The notes beneath the pieces are model-generated. The model ran no database searches. It saw only the letters and a list, made by a program, of their open reading frames with translations, and was not told the DNA's origin. Of a DNA stretch of 64,000 bases, positions 7,828 to 16,535 are shown piece after piece. The position numbers were made by a program, and so were the translations under genes. How positions within the stretch are numbered: position 1 is the stretch's first letter; each line of letters opens with the position of its first letter. Origin of the DNA: Streptomyces koelreuteriae (GTDB lineage: Bacteria > Actinomycetota > Actinomycetes > Streptomycetales > Streptomycetaceae); assembly GCF_018604545.1 (NCBI RefSeq), contig NZ_CP075896.1, positions 2,542,001-2,606,000 of the forward strand, in the 5' to 3' direction.

Positions 7828-8268
7828 ATGTCACTCCCCATGTCTCTGCGCTCCCGCCTCTCCATAACCACCGCCGCCGCGCTCCTCGCCGCCGCTGCCG
7901 CCGTCACGCCCGCCGTCGCGGACGACGAGTGGGACGCGTCCGGCGCCAGCTCGATGAGCGCCGACACGTTGGGGTCCGACACGACGGACGCCGGCACGAT
8001 GGGCGGCGACGGATACCACCGCCACGACGACCGGCGCTTCTACCGGGGTGTCGTCACGGCGAACACCCTGGCGCTGCGCAGCGCCCCGAACCGCGGCTCG
8101 CGGATCATCCGGTTCGCCCACCGGGGGGACAAGGTCAAGATCTTCTGCAAGGCCCCCGGCCAGACCGTGCAGGGCAACCCGCTCTGGTATCTCCTGGCGG
8201 ACGGCACCTGGGCCTGGGGCGCGGCCCGCTTCATCGACAACATCGGCCCCGCGCCACGCTGGTGCTGA
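7828..8268 (+). CDS. Secreted SH3-domain-like protein
   Basis: The 146-residue protein begins with a Sec signal peptide (basic LRSRLSITTAAALLAAAAA, cleavage near AVA-DDE). An acidic and Ser/Thr-rich linker follows, then a bacterial SH3-like segment (VTANTLALRSAPNRGSRII to WAWGAARFIDN). SH3b modules often bind cell wall, so an extracellular wall-associated role is likely. Two cysteines (FCKAPG and the terminal WC) could form a disulfide. SD GGAGG at 7815-7819 is 8 nt from ATG 7828. The gene is monocistronic, between the kinase and the FtsW/PBP pair. Confidence 0.8.
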   Translation: MSLPMSLRSRLSITTAAALLAAAAAVTPAVADDEWDASGASSMSADTLGSDTTDAGTMGGDGYHRHDDRRFYRGVVTANTLALRSAPNRGSRIIRFAHRGDKVKIFCKAPGQTVQGNPLWYLLADGTWAWGAARFIDNIGPAPRWC

Positions 8269-8320
8269 CACTCGGTCACCCAAACACACACAAGACGTAC
8301 CGTTTGGGTAGGTTCCGGAC

Positions 8321-9685
8321 ATGAGCAAGGCCGGAATCACCGTGGCGACGGCGGACCCGCCCGCGCCCGCCGTCCGCCCCCTCCCCCGGCGCCGTGGCAT
8401 CGAGCTCGCCCTCATCGTCGTGGCCGTACTGCTGTCCGTGTACGGCTACTGCGCGGTGGGCCTCGCCCAGCACGGCACCCTCCCGCCCGGCGCCGCAGGC
8501 TACGGCGCCGGGCTCGGCGTGCTCGCGCTGCTGGCGCATCTGGCGGTGCGGCTGCGGGCCCCGCACGCCGACCCCCTCCTGCTGCCCATCGGCGTGCTGC
8601 TCAACGGGCTCGGCCTGGTGCTCATCTACCGGCTCGACCTGGAGACCCCGGGCGACCGGGCGGCACCGGCCCAACTGGTGTGGTCGACGCTGGGCGTGAC
8701 GCTGTTCATCCTGGTCGTGCTGCTTCTGCGCGACCACCGGGTGCTCCAGCGCTACACCTACGTCTGTGTCGTCGCCGTGCTGGTCCTGCTCACCCTGCCG
8801 ATCCTGTTCCCGGCGGTGAACGGGGCCCGCATCTGGATCCGGATCGCCGGGTTCTCGATCCAGCCGGGCGAGTTCGCGAAGGTGCTGCTGGCGGTGTTCT
8901 TCGCCGCGTATCTGGCCGCGAACCGCAATGCCCTGGCGTACACCGGCCGCCGTATCTGGAGGTTCCAGTTCCCCACCGGACGGGTGCTCGGGCCGATCGT
9001 CGCCGTCTGGCTGGTGAGCGTGGGCGTACTGATCCTGGAGCGGGACCTCGGGACGTCGCTGCTCTTCTTCGGCCTGTTCGTCGTCCTCCTCTACGTCGCC
9101 ACGGGCCGCACCGGCTGGATCACCGTGGGACTGCTCCTGGCCACGCTGGGCGCGGTCGCCGTCGGGCGTCTGGAGCCGCATGTGCACAGCAGGATCGAGA
9201 CGTGGCTGCATCCGTTCGCCTCGGTCGAGGCGGGCGAGGGCCCGAACCAGCTCGCGCAGTCGCTGTTCGCCTTCGCGGAGGGCGGTTTCCTCGGCACGGG
9301 GCTGGGTCTCGGCCACTCGGTCCTCATCGGCTTCGCCGTGAAGTCGGACTTCATCCTGGCGACGGCGGGCGAGGAACTGGGCCTGGCGGGTCTGTCGGCC
9401 ATCTTCGTCCTCTACGGCCTGCTGGTGGAGCGCGGCTACCGGGCGGGCCTGGCGCTGCGCGAGCCCTTCGGCAGGCTGCTCGCGGTGGGCCTCTCCTCGC
9501 TCGTGGCGCTCCAGGTGTTCGTGATCGCGGGCGGGGTGACCGGCCTGATCCCGCTGACCGGTATGGCGATGCCGTTCCTGGCGCAGGGCGGCTCGTCGGT
9601 GGTGACCAACTGGGCGATCGTGGCGCTGCTGGTCCGGGTGAGCGACTCGGCGCGGCGTCAGCACGACGGGCAGGAGACCCCATGA
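8321..9685 (+). CDS. FtsW/RodA/SpoVE family peptidoglycan polymerase (SEDS)
   Basis: The 454-residue polytopic protein has about ten to twelve hydrophobic segments and SEDS hallmarks: NGARIWIRIAGFSIQPGEFAK, ERDLGTSLLFFG, QSLFAFAEGGFLGTGLG, and a closing TGMAMPFLAQGGSSVVTNW. SEDS proteins polymerise lipid II glycan strands with a partner class B PBP, and the next gene is such a PBP, coupled through an ATGA overlap. Upstream there is only a weak purine tract (GGGTAGG). This pair is separate from the division-cluster ftsW of Streptomyces, so I leave the symbol blank. Confidence 0.92.
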   Translation: MSKAGITVATADPPAPAVRPLPRRRGIELALIVVAVLLSVYGYCAVGLAQHGTLPPGAAGYGAGLGVLALLAHLAVRLRAPHADPLLLPIGVLLNGLGLVLIYRLDLETPGDRAAPAQLVWSTLGVTLFILVVLLLRDHRVLQRYTYVCVVAVLVLLTLPILFPAVNGARIWIRIAGFSIQPGEFAKVLLAVFFAAYLAANRNALAYTGRRIWRFQFPTGRVLGPIVAVWLVSVGVLILERDLGTSLLFFGLFVVLLYVATGRTGWITVGLLLATLGAVAVGRLEPHVHSRIETWLHPFASVEAGEGPNQLAQSLFAFAEGGFLGTGLGLGHSVLIGFAVKSDFILATAGEELGLAGLSAIFVLYGLLVERGYRAGLALREPFGRLLAVGLSSLVALQVFVIAGGVTGLIPLTGMAMPFLAQGGSSVVTNWAIVALLVRVSDSARRQHDGQETP

Positions 9686-11160
9686 CGCGGCACATCCGGC
9701 ACGCCGGCCTCTTCTGCGCCCTGCTGCTGGTGGCCCTGCTGCTGAACGCCGCCCGCGTCCAGGTCGTCCAGGCGCCGCTGTACGACGGCCACCCCGCCAA
9801 CCGTCGCCCGGAGATCGCCCGCTACGAGCAGCCGCGCGGGAACATCCTGGTCGGCGACCGGCCGATCACCGGCTCGCAGGACACCCGCGAGCATCTGCGC
9901 TACGAGCGGACCTACGCCGACGGCCCGATGTACGCGCCGGTCACCGGCTTCGCCTCCCAGCTCTACGGCACGACGCTGCTGGAGCACACCGAGGACGGCA
10001 TCCTGTCCGGCTCGCACCCGATGCTCGCGCCGTTCCCGCTGTGGAACGACTTCACGCGGGCGCGCAACGCCGGCGGGAACGTGGTGACGACACTCGACCC
10101 GGCCGCGCAACGGGCCGCGTACCAAGGGCTCGCCGGACGCAAGGGGGCCGTGGCCGCCCTGGAGCCGTCCACCGGCCGGATCCTGGCCCTGGTGTCCGCC
10201 CCGTCCTACGACCCCCAGCCGCTGTCCGGGAACGGGGCGGCGGCGGCCCGGGCCTGGCAGCGGCTGAACGCCGACCGGGACCGGCCGATGCTCAACCGGG
10301 CGGTGCGGCAGACGTATCCGCCGGGTTCGACCTTCAAGATCGTCACCTTGGCCGCGGCGCTGGACGCCGGCCTGGTCCCGGACCTCGACAAGCCGACCGA
10401 CTCCCCCGACGCCTACCGGCTGCCCCGTACGAGGACGCGTCTGTCGAACTATGCCAAGGGCTGCGCGGACGCCTCCGTGCGCGAGGCGTTCGTCTTCTCC
10501 TGCAACACCGTCTTCGCCCAGCTCGGTGTGCAGGTGGGGGTGCCGGGCATGACGGCGGCGGCCCGGTCCTTCGGCTTCAACGACCGGGCGCTGCGGATCC
10601 CCTTCGCGGTGGCGCGGTCCACGTTCGACACCTCGCTGGACCAGGCACAGCTCGCGCTGTCGTCGATCGGCCAGTACAACACCCGCGCCACCCCGCTGCA
10701 GATGGCGATGGTGGCGGCGGCCGTGGCGAACGGCGGGCAGGTACGGGATCCCTATCTGGTGGAGCGCACGACCCGGCCGGGCGGCAGCACCCTCGCGACC
10801 GCCGGCTCGCGCCCGATCCGCCAGGCGATGACGCCCGCGACCGCCGCGCGGCTGCGCGGGCTGATGCTGGGCGTGGTCAGGGGCGGCACCGGGCGCAACG
10901 CCGCGATCCGCGGTGCCAAGGTGGGCGGCAAGACGGGCACGGCCCAGCACGGCATCGGCAACTCCGGTACGCCGTACGCCTGGTTCGTCTCCTGGGCGCA
11001 GGGCGGTCGTGATCTGCAGCCGCGGGTGGCGGTCGCGGTCGTCGTGGAGGACGCGGACGCCAACCGCGGGGACATCAGCGGGGGCGGCGACGCGGCGCCG
11101 ATCGCGCGGGCGGTGATGGAGGCGGTACTGAAGTCCCGGGACCGGCTGCCCGGTTCCTGA
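9682..11160 (+). CDS. Class B penicillin-binding protein (transpeptidase)
   Basis: The 492-residue protein has an N-terminal membrane anchor (about residues 9-27), a dimerisation module with RYEQPRGNILVGDRPITGS, and a transpeptidase domain with all three motifs: Ser216 in STFK, SCN at 273-275 and KTG at 417-419. It crosslinks peptidoglycan stems outside the membrane and is the cognate partner of the SEDS polymerase encoded immediately upstream (4-nt overlap 9682-9685). The size and lack of PASTA domains fit the PbpA-like class of actinobacteria. Confidence 0.95.
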   Translation: MTRHIRHAGLFCALLLVALLLNAARVQVVQAPLYDGHPANRRPEIARYEQPRGNILVGDRPITGSQDTREHLRYERTYADGPMYAPVTGFASQLYGTTLLEHTEDGILSGSHPMLAPFPLWNDFTRARNAGGNVVTTLDPAAQRAAYQGLAGRKGAVAALEPSTGRILALVSAPSYDPQPLSGNGAAAARAWQRLNADRDRPMLNRAVRQTYPPGSTFKIVTLAAALDAGLVPDLDKPTDSPDAYRLPRTRTRLSNYAKGCADASVREAFVFSCNTVFAQLGVQVGVPGMTAAARSFGFNDRALRIPFAVARSTFDTSLDQAQLALSSIGQYNTRATPLQMAMVAAAVANGGQVRDPYLVERTTRPGGSTLATAGSRPIRQAMTPATAARLRGLMLGVVRGGTGRNAAIRGAKVGGKTGTAQHGIGNSGTPYAWFVSWAQGGRDLQPRVAVAVVVEDADANRGDISGGGDAAPIARAVMEAVLKSRDRLPGS

Positions 11161-11204
11161 GACGGCTCTACCGGGAGACCGGGGCCCCGACCTACCGTTC
11201 GGTC

Positions 11205-11711
11205 ATGACTGCTGCCGCCGCCTTCGAACTCGCCCAGGTCAACATCGCCCGCCTCAAGGCCCCGCTGGACTCCCCGCAGTTGAAGGACTTCGTCGACGCC
11301 CTGGACCCCGTGAACGCGGACGCCGACGCCGCCGACGGTTTCGTGTGGCGCTTGCAGGGCGACTCAGGCGACGCGACGGACGTGGCCGTCTTCGGAGACT
11401 CCTGGCTGATCATCAACATGTCGGTGTGGCGGAACACGGACGCGCTCACGGCGTACATGTACCAGGGCAGGCACCGGGAGATGCTCGCCCGCCGCCGCGA
11501 GTGGTTCGACCGGGTCCAGGAGGCCATGGTCGCGCTCTGGTGGGTCCCGGCCGGCCACCGCCCGACCGTCGCCGAGGCCGAATCCCGCCTCCTCCACCTC
11601 CGCACCCACGGCCCGACCCCCTACGCCTTCACCCTGCGCACGTCGTACCCGCCCCAGGGCGCGACGCCCCTCCTGGGCGAGGTACCGGAGGGGCTGGGCT
11701 GCTCGGTCTAG
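11205..11711 (+). CDS. DUF3291 domain protein
   Basis: This 168-residue cytoplasmic protein has the DUF3291 pattern: FELAQVNIARLKAPLDSPQL at the start, a central WLIINMSVWRNTDALTAYMY, and VALWWVPAGHRPTVAEAESR near the end. The fold resembles dimeric alpha/beta-barrel (antibiotic-monooxygenase-like) proteins, but no function is established. The gene ends in TAG within the CTAG at 11708-11711, which also supplies the stop of the convergent downstream gene. Confidence 0.8.
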   Translation: MTAAAAFELAQVNIARLKAPLDSPQLKDFVDALDPVNADADAADGFVWRLQGDSGDATDVAVFGDSWLIINMSVWRNTDALTAYMYQGRHREMLARRREWFDRVQEAMVALWWVPAGHRPTVAEAESRLLHLRTHGPTPYAFTLRTSYPPQGATPLLGEVPEGLGCSV

Positions 11712-12307
11712 CGGCGGCGGTCGATGGCGGTGAGGTCGATGGCGAGGGGGAAGGGGACGGTGAGTTCGAGCTTGTCGTGGAAGATGCCGGTCAGGCCGTA
11801 GGCCTGGGTCGCGGGGTCGAGCTCGTACACATAAACCACCGGGAGGCCTTCGTTCTCCTCGACGCGCCAGTAGTGCGGAATTCCGGCACGCGCATACTTC
11901 AGCGGCTTGACCTCACGGTCCCGGTCCTCCGAGTCCGCGGAGACGACCTCGACAGCGATGACGACGTCTTCCGGCCGGTACCAGGTCTGTTTGGGGCCAG
12001 TGTCGGCACCCGCTTGAAACACCAGGACATCGGGTTCCGGCCGATTGCGCTTGTTCAGCTTGATGGTCATCTCACGGATGACGTCGAACTCCTCCGGCAC
12101 CTGATCCAGCAGGGTGTTGTCCAGCAAGCGGATGGCACGTGAGTGGAAGTTGGTCTGCGGACTCACGAAGACAAGACTCCCGTCGATCAGCTCCGTGTGC
12201 GGAGGCAGGTTGGGAAGCTCGTCGAGGTCGTCCGCCGTCCAGCCGCCCTCGGGCGGACGAGGCCACTCGTAGTCGTCGTCCAGCCCGTAGTCACGCGCGG
12301 CGCTCAT
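11708..12307 (-). CDS. Uma2 family (DUF820) putative nuclease
   Basis: The 199-residue protein matches the Uma2 family: TADDLDELPNLPPHTELIDG, RPEPDVLVF and the PD-(D/E)XK-like core EDVVIAVEVVSADSEDRD with the later KYARAGIPHYWRVE. These small proteins are abundant in Streptomyces and are predicted to be nuclease-like, but no physiological role is known. ATG 12307 (MSAARDY) is preferred over an upstream ATG because GGGAGC lies a few bases before it. Confidence 0.85.
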   Translation of the reverse strand: MSAARDYGLDDDYEWPRPPEGGWTADDLDELPNLPPHTELIDGSLVFVSPQTNFHSRAIRLLDNTLLDQVPEEFDVIREMTIKLNKRNRPEPDVLVFQAGADTGPKQTWYRPEDVVIAVEVVSADSEDRDREVKPLKYARAGIPHYWRVEENEGLPVVYVYELDPATQAYGLTGIFHDKLELTVPFPLAIDLTAIDRRR

Positions 12308-12388
12308 GATCGCTCCCATGTGCCGGAGTCTGCCTGGCACAGCCAGCGTACCCAGGGGAATATGCCGATTCGCCCGTCGAACGAGTGA

Positions 12389-13501
12389 TCAACCGTCGAG
12401 TCGTTGACCGGCCTCGATGACTGCCTCCACCTCCGCGACCCGCTCCCCCTCCTCCACCGCGAAGCGCTCCGCGTCGAGCTTCTCGGCGATCTCCTCGTCC
12501 TGGGACATCAGCAGGTCGAGGTTGGAGTCGCCCATGTCCAGGACGCCCATGTCGACGTAGGCCTGCTGGAGGCGTTTGCCCCACAGGCCGATGTCCTTGA
12601 CGCAGGGGACGATGCGGCTGAAGAGGAGCTTGCGGAAGAGGGCGAGGAACTCGGACTGCTCGCTGCAGGCCTCCGCCTCGGCCTTCGGGATGCCGAAGTT
12701 CTCCAGCACCTCCACGCCCCGCAACCGGTCGCGCATGAGGTAGCAGCCCTCGATGACGAACTCCTCGCGCTCGCGGAGCTCGGCGTCGCTGAGCTGCTGG
12801 TAGTAGTCCCTGAGCGCCATCCGCCCGAAGGCCACGTGCCGGGCCTCGTCCTGCATGACGTACGCGAGGATCTGCTTCGGCAGCGGCTTGTCCGTGGTGT
12901 CCCTGATCATGCCGAAGGCCGCCAGCGCCAGTCCCTCGATCAGCACCTGCATGCCCAGATACGGCATGTCCCAGCGCGAGTCGCGCAGCGTGTCGCCCAG
13001 CAGGGACTGGAGGTTGTCGTTGATCGGGTACAGCAGCCCGACCTTCTCGTGCAGGAACCGGCCGTAGATCTCGGCGTGCCGGGCCTCGTCCATGGTCTGG
13101 GTCGCGGAGTAGAACTTCGCGTCCAGATCAGGGACGGACTCGACGATCCGCGCGGCACAGATCATCGCGCCCTGCTCACCGTGCAGAAACTGGCTGAACT
13201 GCCAGGAGGCGTAGTGCAGGCGCAACTCCCCCTTGTCCTTCTCCGTCAGCTTCGCCCAGTGCCTGGTCCCGTAGAGGGACATCGCCTCGTCGGGAGTCCC
13301 CAGCGGATCGTACGGATCCACCTCCAGCTCCCAGTCGATCCGCTTCTGACCGTCCCACTGCTTGTCCTTGCCCTTCTGATAGAGGGCCAGGAGCCGGTCG
13401 CGGCCACCGTCGTACTCCCAGTTGAAACGGGCAGCTCCGCTCGCCGGCACCTGCCACACGGACTCTTCCGGTTCCTCGGCGTACAGGTCGAAGGTCGGCA
13501 T
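12389..13501 (-). CDS. Ferritin-like di-iron protein (ribonucleotide-reductase-small-subunit-like)
   Basis: This 370-residue protein keeps a complete di-iron ligand set on a four-helix bundle: Glu in FLHGEQGAM, ExxH in MDEARHAEIY, Glu in LIEGLALAAFG, and ExxH in DEARHVAFGR. It resembles the R2-like/N-oxygenase group of ferritin-like enzymes. The substrate is unknown and the radical Tyr of true R2 proteins cannot be placed with confidence. Start ATG 13501 has TAGGAG upstream. It faces a second di-iron enzyme gene (AurF family) across 122 bp, implying joint expression or a common pathway. Confidence 0.8.
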   Translation of the reverse strand: MPTFDLYAEEPEESVWQVPASGAARFNWEYDGGRDRLLALYQKGKDKQWDGQKRIDWELEVDPYDPLGTPDEAMSLYGTRHWAKLTEKDKGELRLHYASWQFSQFLHGEQGAMICAARIVESVPDLDAKFYSATQTMDEARHAEIYGRFLHEKVGLLYPINDNLQSLLGDTLRDSRWDMPYLGMQVLIEGLALAAFGMIRDTTDKPLPKQILAYVMQDEARHVAFGRMALRDYYQQLSDAELREREEFVIEGCYLMRDRLRGVEVLENFGIPKAEAEACSEQSEFLALFRKLLFSRIVPCVKDIGLWGKRLQQAYVDMGVLDMGDSNLDLLMSQDEEIAEKLDAERFAVEEGERVAEVEAVIEAGQRLDG

Positions 13502-13623
13502 GCCCCGCAGGCTCCTACGTGGTAGACGCCGCGTCAACAAATCGCGCACAGGGGATTGACGGCCTTGCTGACACGCAGTCTCATAAGAGGGACAGTGACG
13601 TGTGCACAACGAGGTGGGCAGCC

Positions 13624-14562
13624 ATGACGACCCTGACGGAAGCCGACGCGCTCGACGGCCTGCGCGACGCCCTCGGCCTGCTCAAGGACCGGGAGCAGGT
13701 GGCCCAGCGGCTCCTCGACTCCTCCGCCAAGCACTCCTTCGACCCGGACAAGGAACTGGACTGGGACGCGCCCTTCGAGGAGGGCAAGTGGTTCTGGCCC
13801 CCGGAGCTGGTCTCGCTCTACGACACCCCGCTCTGGAAGCGCATGAGCGAGGAGCAGCGCATCCTGCTCTCCCAGCACGAGGCGGCGGCCCTGGCCTCCC
13901 TGGGCATCTGGTTCGAGATCATCCTCATGCAGCTCCTCGTCCGCCACATCTACGACAAGGCCGCGACGAGCGCACACGTCCGCTACGCCCTCACGGAGAT
14001 CGAGGACGAGTGCCGCCACTCCAAGATGTTCGCCCGGCTGATCTCCCACGGCGACACACCCTGGTACCCGGTCAGCCGCGCCCACCAGCACCTGGGCCGC
14101 CTCTTCAAGACCATCTCCACCACCCCCGGCTCCTTCACCGCCACCCTCCTCGGTGAGGAGGTCCTGGACTGGATGCAGCGCCTGACGTTCCCCGACGAGC
14201 GCGTCCAGACCCTGGTCCGGGGCGTCACCCGCATCCACGTCGTGGAGGAGGCCCGCCATGTGCGCTACGCCCGCGAGGAACTCCGCCGCCAGATGGTGAC
14301 GGCCCCGAGGTGGTCCCAGGAGTTCACCCGGGTCACCTCCGGCGAGTTCGCCCGGGTCTTCTCGGTGGCGTTCGTGAACCCGGACGTCTACACGAACGTC
14401 GGCCTGGACAGGCGTGAGGCCCTCGCCCAGGTCAAGGCCAGCGGCCACCGCCGCGAGGTCATGCAGAACGGCTCGAAGCGGCTGACGGACTTCCTCGACG
14501 ACATCGGGGTGCTGCGCGGAGTGGGACGCCGGCTCTGGAAGTCCTCCGGTTTGCTGGCATAG
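13624..14562 (+). CDS. AurF-family di-iron N-oxygenase-like protein
   Basis: The 312-residue protein belongs to the AurF (p-aminobenzoate N-oxygenase) family by its ligand pattern: Glu in HEAAALASLGIWFE, ExxH in EIEDECRHSKMF, Glu in LLGEEVLDW and ExxH in VVEEARHVRYA. AurF enzymes oxidise aryl amines to nitro groups through a di-iron peroxo centre. No biosynthetic cluster surrounds this gene, so its substrate is open. ATG 13624 follows GAGGTG by about 9 nt. A TTGAC element at 13556-13560 lies in the shared intergenic region with the divergent ferritin-like gene. Confidence 0.82.
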   Translation: MTTLTEADALDGLRDALGLLKDREQVAQRLLDSSAKHSFDPDKELDWDAPFEEGKWFWPPELVSLYDTPLWKRMSEEQRILLSQHEAAALASLGIWFEIILMQLLVRHIYDKAATSAHVRYALTEIEDECRHSKMFARLISHGDTPWYPVSRAHQHLGRLFKTISTTPGSFTATLLGEEVLDWMQRLTFPDERVQTLVRGVTRIHVVEEARHVRYAREELRRQMVTAPRWSQEFTRVTSGEFARVFSVAFVNPDVYTNVGLDRREALAQVKASGHRREVMQNGSKRLTDFLDDIGVLRGVGRRLWKSSGLLA

Positions 14563-14648
14563 ACCCCGCCCGGGTCATGTCCATGCAGGGTGGCTACTGT
14601 CCTCTGTGACCCCGTCACTGTCAGTGGCCACAAAGGAGATCACCCGGC

Positions 14649-15626
14649 ATGTCCCCCCACTCCCTGCGCACCGCCGCCGTAGGCGCCGCTGCCGCCCTCG
14701 CCCTGACCGCGTGCGGCAGCGAGTCCGCCGACACCGACAAGGCGCCCGCCCCACAGGGCGTCGTCAGCAAGGCGACCGCCAAGAAGATCGCCGACCGCTA
14801 CGAGAAGGTCAACAACAAGGCGAACGCGGCCCAGGACGAGAAGCTCCTCGCGACGGTCGAGGGCGGCCAGGTCTACGCGATGGACAAGGCCGTCTACACC
14901 CTCTTCGACACCTGGCCGAAGAAGGACCAGAAGGACTACGCCAAGCCCTTCTCCTACACGGACCGCACCTACGTGATCCCGAAGAAGGGCGCGGGCGACT
15001 GGTTCGCCGTCCAGGCCAAGTCCAGCGTGAACGACGAGGAAAGAGTGCTCCTGGTCTTCGACAAGGTCGACGGCACCTACAAGATGGTGCTGTCCCTCTG
15101 GGCCGCCGCGGCGGACATCCCCAAGCCGGCCCTCGACAAGGACGGGCTCGCCGAGGCCGTCGACCCCGGCACCAAGATCGGCGGACTGGCCCCCACCGAC
15201 ATACGCGCCGCCTACGCGGACTACCTCGAAACCGGCGGCAAGAAGAAGGGCAAGTCCCTGACCTCCACGCAGCCCGTCGAGAACGCCAAGAAGACCTACC
15301 AGCGCAGCAGCACCAAGGGCGCGGCCGAGGGCAAGGCCACCGAGAAGTTCTTCGCCAAGGCCCCCGCCGACCCGAGCGTCTACGCCCTGCGCACAGCCGA
15401 CGGCGGCGTCCTCGCCCTGGTCCCCCTCGCCCACAAGCAGGAATCCCTGCTCAAGGAGTCCTACCGCTCCATCGCGAGCCTCGTCCCCAACGACGAGCAG
15501 GCCGCCCTGGGCGCCACCAGCGGCCCCCTGATCACCGACACCTTCGAGGGCCAGGGCCTGGCCGAACTGACCCCGAAGGCCGCCCGCCTCACCAACGTCG
15601 ACTTCCAGCACGTGGACGCGCGCTAG
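14649..15626 (+). CDS. Putative lipoprotein
   Basis: This 325-residue exported protein has a short signal peptide ending in the lipobox LTAC (Cys near residue 22), then a soluble Lys/Ala-rich domain. Two halves can be discerned: residues ~40-160 (YEKVNNKANAAQDEKLLATV and FDKVDGTYKMVLSLWAAAAD) and ~190-320, a pattern seen in Streptomyces surface lipoproteins of unknown function. AAAGGAG lies about 10 nt before ATG 14649. The 151-bp dispersed repeat begins 11 bp after its stop codon. Confidence 0.8.
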   Translation: MSPHSLRTAAVGAAAALALTACGSESADTDKAPAPQGVVSKATAKKIADRYEKVNNKANAAQDEKLLATVEGGQVYAMDKAVYTLFDTWPKKDQKDYAKPFSYTDRTYVIPKKGAGDWFAVQAKSSVNDEERVLLVFDKVDGTYKMVLSLWAAAADIPKPALDKDGLAEAVDPGTKIGGLAPTDIRAAYADYLETGGKKKGKSLTSTQPVENAKKTYQRSSTKGAAEGKATEKFFAKAPADPSVYALRTADGGVLALVPLAHKQESLLKESYRSIASLVPNDEQAALGATSGPLITDTFEGQGLAELTPKAARLTNVDFQHVDAR

Positions 15627-15636
15627 GCGGGACCAC

Positions 15637-15787
15637 GACGCGCCCGCACCCGCGTACGGCGAGAAGGGGACGTGTCGGGGGGTGTCCGCCCGCAGCGGTT
15701 GGCGCGTCAACGCCGGTCAGTCGGTATGAAACTCAATCGCGCCGTTCCGAGGACGGACACCCCCCGGCGCGGCCCCGACCCACCACC
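15637..15787. repeat. Dispersed palindromic repeat, copy A
   Basis: This 151-bp element is identical to 42465..42616 over a 76-bp left arm (15637-15712) and a 52-bp right arm (15736-15787); only the central 23 nt differ. Inside, GGGGGGTGTCCG (15677-15688) pairs with CGGACACCCCCC (15754-15765), and six more outer pairs including G-T wobbles extend the stem. GGCGCG (15701-15706) can pair with CGCGCC (15738-15743), leaving the variable segment in the loop. No terminal target-site duplication is visible. It lies downstream of the lipoprotein gene and upstream of a TetR gene. Confidence 0.9.
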
Positions 15788-15881
15788 CACGGCGTAGGCG
15801 CTACGCGCACCCCCACCGAAGCAGCCACAGGCCGCCGCAGGCATCCGGCCCCCGCCCCGGCTCCCGGCTACGCTGCGAGGC

Positions 15882-16535
15882 ATGACACCAGCCGCCCCCA
15901 CCCCCGCCTACCGGCGCCTCAGCGTCGAGGAACGCCGCAGCCAACTGCTCACCTCCGCGCTGTCGCTCTTCGCGCACCGCGCCCCGGAGGACGTCTCCCT
16001 GGACGACGTGGCGGAGGCGGCGGGGGTGTCACGCCCCCTGGTGTACCGCTACTTCCCCGGCGGCAAGCAGCAGCTCTACGAGGCCGCCCTCCGCTCCGCC
16101 GCCGACGAGCTCCGGACCTGCTTCGACGAACCCCGAGAGGGCCCCCTCCTCCCCCGCCTGTCCCGCGCCCTCGACCGCTACCTCACGTTCGTCGACCAGC
16201 ACGACGCCGGCTTCAGCGCCCTCCTCCAGGGTGGCAGCGTCGTGGAGACCTCACGGACCACCGCCATCGTCGACGGCGTCCGCCGCGCCGCCGCCGAGCA
16301 CATCGTCAGGCACCTGGAGGTCACCACCCCCGGCCCCCGCCTGCGCATGACCATCCGCATGTGGATCACGGCCGTGGAGGCATCGAGCCTCATCTGGCTC
16401 GACGAGGACAAGCAGCCCCCCGCCGAGGACCTCCGCGACTGGCTCGTCGAGCAGTTCGTGGCCATGCTGTCGGTGACCGCCCGCCGTGACCCGCAGACCG
16501 ACGCCCTGGTCCAGGCGCTCGCCGAGGATGTCTGA
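15882..16535 (+). CDS. TetR/AcrR family transcriptional regulator
   Basis: The 217-residue protein has an N-terminal HTH: LSVEERRSQLLTSALSLFA followed by SLDDVAEAAGVSRPLVYRYF (about residues 30-55), then an all-helical ligand-binding domain. The target is unknown. It overlaps the next small gene by 8 nt (16528-16535) and probably shares its transcript. GCGAGG precedes ATG 15882. No palindromic operator was recognised upstream, where the dispersed repeat lies instead. Confidence 0.88.
   Translation: MTPAAPTPAYRRLSVEERRSQLLTSALSLFAHRAPEDVSLDDVAEAAGVSRPLVYRYFPGGKQQLYEAALRSAADELRTCFDEPREGPLLPRLSRALDRYLTFVDQHDAGFSALLQGGSVVETSRTTAIVDGVRRAAAEHIVRHLEVTTPGPRLRMTIRMWITAVEASSLIWLDEDKQPPAEDLRDWLVEQFVAMLSVTARRDPQTDALVQALAEDV

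Noticed and set aside
13502..13623. Full promoter assignments between the two di-iron genes
   Set aside because: TTGACG-like hexamers exist on both strands, but no -10 at acceptable spacing was found on either.
15707..15901. A minus-strand small gene starting MGAAGVMPRS
   Set aside because: It runs through the dispersed repeat and has no SD or conserved features; the repeat explains the open frame.
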